DNA from: Chlamydomonas reinhardtii
Lineage: Eukaryota > Chlorophyta > Chlorophyceae > Chlamydomonadales > Chlamydomonadaceae
NCBI RefSeq assembly: GCF_000002595.2
Contig: NC_057012.1
Coordinates: 857,152 to 921,151, forward strand
Direction: 5' to 3'
DNA: 64,000 nucleotides
Shown: positions 56,202-64,000 of the stretch, in pieces
Layout of the letters: the number at the start of each line of letters is the position of its first letter
Position numbering within the stretch: position 1 is the stretch's first letter
The notes under the pieces: generated by a model
Database searches by the model: none
Told to the model about the DNA's origin: nothing
Seen by the model: the letters and a program-made list of their open reading frames with translations, nothing else
Program-made: the position numbers and the translations under genes

Positions 56202-57785
56202 CTACGACCCTGGCCGCCACGCCTCTGGCTTAAACGGCTCCCCTCCCGCCTTTGCCGCCTGGCCCTGGCCCTGAGGTTGTGCTGGCGCTTGTTGCTGCTG
56301 CTGCTGGGGCTGGGGTTGCGAGGAGCCGCCCATCTGCTGCAGGAACCGCGCCATATCGGGGGTCGCACCCGCGTGCTGGTCCTGAGCAGGCGGAGCGATC
56401 GCAAGTGCCGGGGAGGGGGCGGGCGGTGATGCGGTAGAGAGTTGATTGCGTGCGTGGACGCAAGGTCGCAGGTGTGGCTTTCAAGCGCACGCCTTTAATA
56501 CTACAATTCAAGGGCGCTACCAAGACAGGTCACGGGTGCATTAGACTCTGTAAGAGCATGCACTCGTGCGCGCAGGCAAGCAAGCAAGCAACGCACCGGT
56601 GTGCCCACAGTCTGCTGCCGCAGCCGCCGCAGCCGCTCCGCCTCCTCCAGCGCCGCCACTCTGGCCGACAGGGTCGCCGCCTTGGCCGCGCTCCTGTGGG
56701 CGTCCGTCCATTCATGCCGTCCATGAGGTATAGGCAAGGGCTGCTACGGCAATTGTGGCACAACCAAGAGAGCCATCCGTACCCTGCTCCTCTCAACCGC
56801 CCACACAAGGACCTGTACACCTCTGCACCCCTCCAAACACGCGCACCCACGCAGACTGTCCTGCGTGTTTCCTACGTGCGCTCTCACACACACGCACACT
56901 GGGACACACGCGCACTCACTGCACCAGCTCCTCGGGGGTGGGCGGGTCCTGCCGCAGTCGCCGCAGCCACATGCGCCACTCAGCTGGCACTTCCTGCACC
57001 GCAGGCGCAGCAGCGAGGGAGGCCGCGGTGTAAACGATGCCCACGTGCCTTGTTCACCGAGCCCAGCCCCATTTACGGTACTCGTCACCTTTGCCTCACA
57101 GTGCCAAGGCCAGCGCGCGCGCCAGTGAAGGCATGTAAGCCCACCGTACACAGTGTTCACATCAGCAACCCTGCCCCATGCCTACCCAACAGCCCCCATC
57201 CCCGTAACCAACACACCCACCACAACGCAGAAACGCTACAACGTAACACGTGCAGCCGAGGCCCCAGCCACGACCGAGCGAGCCGCTATCGACGACTCGC
57301 CTTGGGGTCATAGTACATGTGTTCGGACACCCACTGCACCTCGCGCCGCTCCGTGCGATGCTCGCCGCTGCCCTCGTACCACCTGCAGGCGTGCATGCAT
57401 GTGTGCTACGAAGAGGTCGGGCCGAGAGCGAGAGAGTCAAACAGGCAAGGACTAAGGTCGTAGGGCGTGCATGTGTAGAGGTTACGAGCGGGGGCGGGCC
57501 GAGCACCAGCTCGCGTTGGTCGCTGAGCGGGGGCCGCGTGGGTGCCAGGGCGTGTGATGTGGCCGGCCAAACCCCTACAGACAGCCTTTGCTTCCGCCCC
57601 CCACCCGAGTGTTCCTCTTGCCCCCTCCAACGACGCCCCAAGCCATCCTCCGTCCCCGGCGTGACGCACCTATAGTAGACGTTTCCCAGCGCGTCCTCGC
57701 CCACTTTCTCCTTCCTCATAAGAAGGTCATAGACCTTGCCGAACGCCCGCCGAACAGGGCCGTAAGCAGGTGGCCGTCCTGCCAT
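56202..57785 (-). CDS. NDUFAF2: Mitochondrial complex I assembly factor NDUFAF2 (B17.2L/mimitin) homologue, 182 aa
   Basis: Five exons join in phase (549 nt): 57670-57785, 57301-57382, 56920-56993, 56597-56693 and 56202-56381. The protein has the NDUFA12/NDUFAF2 core: GRPPAYGPVRRAFGKVYDLL, VGEDALGNVYYR, WYEGSGEHRTERREVQWVSE and then VPAEWRMWLRRLRQDPPTPE, which matches the family's PPEWxxWLRRxRxxPPT signature. The C-terminal half (an Ala/Arg-rich helix, then a Gln/Pro-rich tail) is typical of NDUFAF2 and not of the shorter subunit NDUFA12. It acts in late assembly of mitochondrial complex I. Intron 2 needs a GC donor (AAG|GCGAGT), which keeps frame. Confidence 0.9.
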
Positions 57786-58306
57786 TTTGTTATTGAACCA
57801 CGTTGTAAGTTGTTGTCAAGCGATTGCGACGGCACAGCAGCAGCTCGCGGTCTAGTTTGTCTCGCTGAGACGTGAGCTCATCAAGCAAGATGATAGTGGC
57901 AGATATGAAACATATTGAGAATTGTCGGGCTATAATAGTTTGAGTGGCTGAGGCAAAAAACAACATGCAAGGGTCATGAGGACATTCAAGGCGACGCATA
58001 CGCATGCCTACGCATGTGTGTGTGATGGGACAGGGACTGACAGGGTTGCACACCGCTCACGTTTTGGGGCTCATCACCTCCCCTATCACCTTGCCCGAAC
58101 GCCCGGCCTCAATCGTGTTAGTTGGGCATGGTGGCAAGCAGTAAAGCAGACCTGCTGGCCCCACAGGGCCTCCACCGCCAGCCGGACGCAGCCTGGCGCA
58201 GAGCCCCGGGCAGGCCGTACGGCGCGCGTCCCACCCCATACACGTCCATCCCCACACACGTCCACCCCCGCACGCGTCCAACCCCATACACGCTTGCATA
58301 GGCCGC

Positions 58307-58382
58307 CGTAGCGGACTTGCACAACCCTCCAAACGGCCAAACGCACGCGGCACCGCACGCTGCCAGTCCTGCCAGCCAGAAG
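58307..58382. repeat. 76-bp dispersed repeat, second copy
   Basis: Near-identical to 46643-46718 in the same orientation. Confidence 0.93.
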
Positions 58383-58566
58383 CCGGGCCTGCAAGGCCTG
58401 AGCCCCCGAGTGTCTCTGCAGTGCCACACTGCAAACTTGATCACGGCGCGCATCACGGCAACTGTGCTTAGCCCACCGCTGTCCCCTCTTGCTCCACGCA
58501 CACTTAAGACCATTCCCAGCCTCCTGCCTCCAGGTAAAGCTTCGACCGCGTCACGTTGCTCGCTTG

Positions 58567-58709
58567 CCATCACCTCGCCAGCAATGGCCACTCAGCACCA
58601 CACATCCATGCTTTGCTGCGCCTGGGTCTGCACCCCTGTGGCGCCTCCCACCCCATCCTCGCCGCACGGGACTACGCCAACCTGCCCCTTGCCTGTCCCA
58701 TCGCAACCC
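58567..58709. repeat. 143-bp dispersed repeat, second copy
   Basis: Near-identical to 50331-50473 in the same orientation; it begins 36 bp downstream of the TLC gene's stop codon. Confidence 0.9.
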
Positions 58710-58744
58710 ATCCTTGTTGCCATTCCTCTCCTCTCCTCTCCTCT

Positions 58745-61700
58745 CTACTCGGCCTTGCCCTGCTTGGTCTTGGTCTTGGCGTAGTCCACGGAGGCGCCCT
58801 CCTTCTTGAACTCGGCCTTGGAGCCGCCCACAGCCTTGAGCAGCAGGCTGTGACGTGAGGGGGTGCGTGTGTGTACGGGGTGTAGGAGGCATTGAGAAAG
58901 CGGGGGTGGCGCTGGGCATGGCAAGGTTGTAGAATGTGGTGGGCCGGTTTCACGCGCCACCACCAAGGTGCGGCAGTGCGCTTCCCAGCTGGCACGATCC
59001 ACGCAGACGCAACGGCAACACACACAGAGTAACCCGTACGCAGCCGTCCCCACCCCCACACTCCCGTCCCCTTTTCCTCCCCTTCTCCACCTTTCCCCTC
59101 TCCTTGCCCCCTCACTCACCGCACGATGCCCGCCATCCACTGGACCTGCATGACCATGAGCAGCAGCAGCAGCCCGTTGGCCAGCAGGTACACGGGCAGG
59201 TGGCGGGCGCGGTCCAGGTAGGCGGGGTGCACCTGCCAGCTCTCGATCAGCGTGCTGCGGGCAGCGTGCGTGTTTTGAGAGGTTTTGGAGGGAGAGGGGA
59301 AGGGCGTGGGGAGGGAGAGGCGTGGGGTGCGCGTGAGCGTGTGTTGGTTAGCAGCAGGGCGAGGGAGGGGCGGCACGGAGGAAACATGGCTGGCAGCGAC
59401 ACGAAAGGGAATGCGCAAACCGCTCAGAGCAGAAGCCCAGGTCCGGCGGCAGAAGCCGGCGCCCAGGCCCCCGCCCTAAATTACTGACACCCCGCTGCCT
59501 GGCAGGACCCGTACTTCCCCGCCATCCTGCCATTCCCCCGGACTGAGCCTGGCCTACCCGCCCACCCGCCCACCACTCACGCGTGCAGCACCACCACGGG
59601 GTAGGCCACGATGCGCGACAGGAAGAACGCCACCGCAAAGGCCAGGAACGCCAGCGTGTCGCCCTTGCTGCGGGGTTGGGAGACAGGGAGACAGGCACTC
59701 ATGGTGGTGGTGGTGGTGGTGGTGGTGGTGGTGGTGGTGGTGGTGGTGGTGGTGGTGGTGGTGGTGGTGGTGGTGGTGGTGGTGGTGGTGGTGGTGGTGG
59801 TGGTGGTGGTGGTGGTGGTGGAAGGGTAGTTTGTTTGCAGCTCCCAGTCTACAAGTCGACAGGCCCCCAGCTGCATGCCCGTGCACGGGGGCGGTCGCCA
59901 GCACCCTGCCGCTTTGCGGCCCCCCCCCTCCAAGGCAGCTTGAAGCCCCTCCCCCCCTTCCCTTCCCTCTGCCTGTGCTCAGCTAGTTTGGCTTGGTTGG
60001 TTCAGTCTGGTATTCACAAACCTGCCCTCCCCTCCACCGCCGCCCCGCACTCACGCCTCCACGTAGTGCACCACCTTGGCCACGTGCAGGAAGGGGTTGG
60101 AGATGTTGAGCAGCGACAGCACCAGCACACCTGGCAGCAGGCAAGCAGCAGGCAGGCAGCAGGCGGAAGGCAGTGCACGGCTCAGCATCAGGCAATGGCG
60201 CAGCGTAGCTGCCCTGTGGCAGGCGCCATTGACCCCACCAGGACAAGTAAAGCCGCAATAGTGGATAGCTGGGGTCCCACCACACCTATCCAAGGCACCC
60301 CAACCCACCGCACCCCACCCTATCGCACCCCACCGCACCGCACCGCACCCGGCACCCCAGCCCGCGCCCCAGCCCCCGCGCCCCAGCCCCCGCGCCCCCA
60401 GCCCCCGCGCGCTCACCCGCGCGGTGCAGGTTCAGCAGGTATGAGATGAGCAGCAGCGTGATGGTGGAGAAGTGGTGCAGGTGCATCTGCAGGTTGTCCT
60501 CCATGCCCATGCCTGTGAGGGGTGAGGGGTGAGGTGGCGGTGCGTGCGGGGTGAGAGGCGTGTCCGGGGTGAGAGGTGTGTGCGGGGTGCGCGGTGGCGG
60601 GTGTGCGGAAGAGGGACAGGGAAGGGAAGAGAGGCAGGCATTATGACCGCGTGGAGCGCTGAGTTTCAGCGGCCCCTCATTGCACGGCCTTCTGCCCTGG
60701 TGAGGATGGGCTGGTGGGCGACCAACGCCCGACCCAGATCAGATTGTGCGCATGATGACAGCAGCACCACCATCCCCAGCACACGCCCCATTCCAGTTTC
60801 GGCGTGGCCGCCTGTTGCCGTAATCCTCCCTCCTCCCTCCTCCCTCCTCCCTCCCCTCCCCACCTCCCACCCTCCCGCCTCCCTCCTCCCAATCTCCCAC
60901 CTCCCCACCTCCATGTTCCCTGCTCACCCAGGTGGTGCTTGATGAGGTAGTGCAGGTACCAGCCCAGCTCCACGTTGTGGTACAGCGCGATGGCGCCGGT
61001 GGGGTCGCGCACGCCGCCCACGTCCGCGTCCGTGCCGTGCGGCCACTCGCCGAAGCAGCCCCGCGTGTTCATCAGCCCGCACGTGCCTCGATCGCTGCGG
61101 AGTGAAGGGGAGGGGTTAAGGTGGGGGGTGCAGGGGTGTGTATGGGTGTAGGGGTGTAAGGGGGTGCAGGGTGGGTTCAAGTGCGTGCAAGGGGGCGCGA
61201 GGGAGAGGGCCAGGAAGAGGGGGGGTAGAGGAGGGTCAAAGGAGGAGAGGTGAGGTGTGGCGTTGTGGTCCTGAGGGGTGGAGGGGTTGGGCAGCCGGGG
61301 GGTGCGTTCTGCATGAGTGCGGGGGGAGCAACGCGGGGATACGAAGCGTCGGAGCAAGACTGTTTCTCACCTTTGCCGGAATGCCATGAAGCCGAGGACT
61401 GTAGCGACCTGCGTGAGGGGATCGCATGGGAGTTGTCGGAAGCAGGAGCATCGGCTGGCGGTAGGCTAGAGAGGCCCAGCGTGGCGCACAGCTGCTGGTA
61501 GCATCCGGCAGGGGGTCCAGACGTTGAGGCAGCCTCTGAGCTGCTGGCCGTTAACCGCACCCACCAGGGCCCCGATGATGGCGAAGGACTCCTCCAGCAC
61601 CTTCTCTTGCATCCTGAGCGGTGGCAAAGCGTACCCGAAACCTCAGGGTCTGGCGGGCACACTTCCGGGCCCGCACATGCACGCCAGTCCCCGCACCCGA

Positions 61701-61960
61701 CATTCTTGAGGACTGAGGTAGCCGGCAGCGTCTTGAAGTATGAGCGTAGGAGCTTATAGAAGATCCAGCGCACGATGAGCCAGAGGACTGCGTACCTGTA
61801 AATGCGCGCGCGACAGGCAACACCATCGGCTGTTTTCCCAGAGTCCGAGCCGTTAACGCGTCATATGTTGCATGTTAATCAGCACTTACGCTAGCGTAGG
61901 CAACAAGTCTGGGGAGTTCTTTTTGGCGAGGCCCGCGAGGTCCTCTAGTGTCGAGGGCAT
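58745..61960 (-). CDS. TLC (TRAM-LAG1-CLN8) domain, ceramide-synthase-like protein, 306 aa
   Basis: Ten exons join in phase (921 nt): 61890-61960, 61697-61795, 61565-61613, 61371-61408, 60928-61094, 60417-60512, 60055-60130, 59581-59667, 59120-59254 and 58745-58847. Several hydrophobic segments surround the Lag motif: LQMHLHHFSTITLLLISYLL (His154-His155) then RAGVLVLSLLNISNPFLHVA. In ceramide synthases the second part reads HDxxD; here both Asp are Asn (Asn182, Asn185). Before it are GCFGEWPHG and ELGWYLHYLIKHHLG, also family features. The C-terminus is short, basic and hydrophilic (KTKTKQGKAE). LAG1 enzymes join fatty acyl-CoA to sphingoid bases in the ER. Given the substitutions, catalysis is doubtful; a TRAM-like or regulatory role is possible. 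Confidence 0.88.
59702..59820. repeat. TGG microsatellite, about 40 units, in a TLC intron
   Basis: An uninterrupted 119-bp TGG run lies in intron 7 of the TLC gene, 35 bp upstream of the exon 8 acceptor in plus coordinates. The transcript carries it as CCA units, CA-rich and able to act as a splicing context. Confidence 0.95.
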
Positions 61961-62678
61961 TTTTGAGAGCTCAAAAGTGCAGCTAGCTCACACGTATATA
62001 GTATAACACAACGTGCAACACCCAGCGCAATAGAGTTTGCATGGGGGCTGTCCGCTGGCATGGTACTTGCCCGCAGACACACGCGCGGAAGCGTTCGGCC
62101 CCGACCGAGCTCCCGTCCCACGAATCTGCATGACCACGCCCACCTACACTTCATTCTTGAACAGTACCACTAGCAGCGGGAGTGCTGCCGCGCCGGGTCC
62201 AGCTTGGGCTTGTGAATGCACACGACACGATGCTGCACTTTATCACATAGTCTGTAAGGGTCAGCGTGGGAGCGGCACGACCTGGAAACGGATACAGAGG
62301 GCTGCCGAGGAGGCGAGACAGAATGACGAAGAGGGAGTTGCAGAGCACTAAGTTGTTGACATGTTGACACAAATGGCACAACGTCCTCCACCCAGCGGCA
62401 CGTTCCGGTGTCCACTCTGACGGCAAGAGCCTTATGTCTACATGGCTCGGTGGCTGTGCGTACATTGCGCCGGGGCAGGCTTGCTCAACCGCCGCATTGG
62501 GTACCTCAGTGCGGACTGCCAGTAAACCTGGCCCGGAACTGTTAGCTTAACTCCTTCACTTCAAGTAACTAAGCATTGATGACTCTGTGTACTTGTGCGA
62601 CCGCGCGGCGCGGCACACACTATAATTTCCGAGGTTGTCGGGCGCCTCAAGCCTAAGCTCGTTCCCGTGTTCGAAAGA
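61961..62678. promoter_or_regulatory. Divergent promoter region, TLC gene / secreted-protein gene
   Basis: About 720 bp separate the two start codons. An ATA-rich CACGTATATAGTATAAC segment at about 61990 lies close upstream of the TLC start and may be its TATA region. No other feature recognised. Confidence 0.5.
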
Positions 62679-64000
62679 ATGCAACCAAACTGCTCAATAC
62701 CACTATTCATTCTAGCTGTATGCGCCTTTTTGACTCCATACGTTGGGGCCGCTGTGAATGCGGTCACTCTGCTGACGGGGAAGGTGCTGCCTGGCGACTT
62801 CGAGCCCTATAACGGAACTGTAGAGGTGCGTGTGACGCCGCAAGCGCCCTGCGCCCACGTTTGGGCGGGTTCCGAGTTCTTGAGGCCGCTGCTTCCCACC
62901 TTCTCAGCGAGCGCACGGCAGGGCGGGGCGAAAAGGGCCAGGACAGGGGCACCCCCGCAGGCGACCGCCAGCCCAGCTGCTGCGCACCATTCAACGCAGC
63001 CTCACCCCCCTTCCGCATCCCTGCTCCCTCCCGCCAATCCTACCCTTTCTAACCTTGCCCAATGCCCTCTCTTATTGCGTACTTGGGAACGACGAAACCA
63101 ACTCCCAGCCGCCGCATTACCCCTCTCCCTATGCTACCGTATGCTGACCCCCCCCCTGCCTCCCGCTTCCCCCCGCTGCCCCTCGCTGCCTCCCTTTTGC
63201 CCCCTCCCTGTCCTCCCGCCCCCAGACCGGCATCTCCACCCAGTACGCCGCCCCATACAACAACTTCCAGGGCGTGACCCGCTGGTGGGCGGCACCCAAC
63301 GGCGACGGCGAGACGGGCGAGCTGCTGCCGCTGCAGGAGGCGCGGGCCGGGCCCGACAGCGGCAGCGACGACAAGTTCCGTCTGCTGCTCAAGTTCCGGG
63401 ACGTGCACCGCTACGTGCCGGCGGGCGCCTACGTCACCTCAGCCAACCTTACGGTACGGCCAGGGTGCGGTGCGGCGCGGTGGTGTGGAAGGTTGTGACT
63501 TTGGCGGGCTCTGGGGAAGCAGGGAGGCGCAACGCCCGGGGGAGGGGAATGCGGTTGGGTGGACGCGCGGTGGCGGGCGGTGTCCCGATGGGATTGCGGC
63601 CTATGTTACCACGGTCAAGGGTCTCTGACAGCTGCCACCTGACCCCGGCCTAACCCTCCAGCCCTGCACACCATTGATACCCACGCCAGCCCCGTTGCCC
63701 ATACCACCAGTCCACCGCCCCTCCTCCTAACCCCAATCCAACCCACCATCCACGCAGCTTACGTTTGAGAGCTGGCAGGATGAGGTGACCGTGCACATCT
63801 GTTTCCTGGGCAAGCGCTGGGACTACGAACTGGGAGGCGCGGAGGAGTGAGTGCCGGGAGCAGCTTACCCGGTGTTTCTGTGGCTGTCAGCAGTGTGGCA
63901 CTCCAGCACCCATTGCCGCCCCCGCCCTGTCCTGAACCTACCTCCTTAGCATTACAGCTAGCTTCCTCACCAACACCAACACCAACCCCGCCCCTCATCT
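62679..64000 (+). CDS. Secreted protein with probable beta-sandwich domain, 5' part (probably runs off the right edge)
   Basis: Exons 62679-62825, 63226-63453 and 63758-63846 join in phase. The N-terminus (MQPNCSIPLFILAVCAFLTP, then YVGAA) is a clear signal peptide. Exon 2 has YNNFQGVTRWWAAPNGDG and DKFRLLLKFRDVHRYVPAGA, then AYVTSANLTLTFESWQDEVT across the junction. This strand pattern, with Arg/Leu-Leu-Lys-Phe followed by Ser-Ala-X-Leu, recalls DNRLRE/CBM96-type carbohydrate-binding domains, so an extracellular-matrix role is plausible. After GGAEE, a GTGAGT donor overlaps a TGA stop; I favour splicing because a possible acceptor lies near 63949, but the gene could instead end at 63850. Confidence 0.7.

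Larger units (their letters stand above)
57786..58744. other. Intergenic: NDUFAF2 promoter side and repeat-bearing 3' flank of the TLC gene
   Basis: It contains two dispersed repeats, 58307-58382 (copy of 46643-46718) and 58567-58709 (copy of 50331-50473). No further gene recognised. The TLC transcript's 3' end would fall in or beside the second repeat. Confidence 0.6.

Noticed and set aside
59583-60449. Long plus-strand frames with poly-Gly or poly-Val, and minus-strand poly-His or poly-Thr
   Set aside because: They come entirely from the TGG microsatellite inside a TLC intron; the minus strand has a coherent exon series here.

Overview
The window is nuclear DNA of a volvocalean green alga, most likely Chlamydomonas reinhardtii or a close relative. 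The grounds are high GC, genes cut into many short exons by GC-rich introns with GT(G/A)AG donors, long Ala/Gly/Pro/Gln low-complexity insertions inside conserved proteins, TGTAA polyadenylation signals, and abundant CA/TG, CTG and TGG microsatellites. Gene models below were built by hand from splice signals, codon phase and protein-family conservation; where every exon agrees in phase I say so.

Layout. 1-2013: 5' half of a TTC27/Emw1-like TPR gene (minus). 3213-6089: a PH-like protein with an N-myristoylation motif (minus). 7291-8644: an Alba-family nucleic-acid-binding protein (plus). 9034-17849: a 22-exon gene for an EF-hand, multi-pass membrane protein (plus). 19552-23866: an SDR42E/3-beta-HSD-like dehydrogenase (minus) whose last intron holds a same-strand U2 snRNA gene. 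26283-29141: an 809-residue low-complexity protein (minus). 30982-34734: a Gln/Ala-rich, probably organelle-targeted protein (plus). 35877-39374: a plastid fibrillin/PAP protein (minus) with a long inverted repeat in one intron. 39731-42119: U1 snRNP protein C (plus).

42120-55350 is a transposon-rich block without a recognisable host gene. It has three LINE-type 3' fragments (two of them head to head), two oppositely oriented C-terminal fragments of a Fanzor/TnpB-like RNA-guided nuclease, a cluster of tRNA-derived SINE-like units, several dispersed repeats, and a whole-looking 3.5-kb DNA transposon with identical 145-bp terminal inverted repeats and a 10-bp target-site duplication. After it come a complex I assembly factor NDUFAF2 (56202-57785, minus), a ceramide-synthase-like TLC protein lacking both Asp residues of the Lag motif (58745-61960, minus), and the 5' part of a gene for a secreted protein running off the right edge (62679-64000, plus).

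There is no operon logic; the genes are independent eukaryotic units. The most interesting points are the Fanzor remnants, the intronic inverted repeat as a possible small-RNA hairpin, the U2 gene nested in an intron, the Asp-to-Asn changes in the TLC protein, and the TIR transposon with no recognisable transposase.
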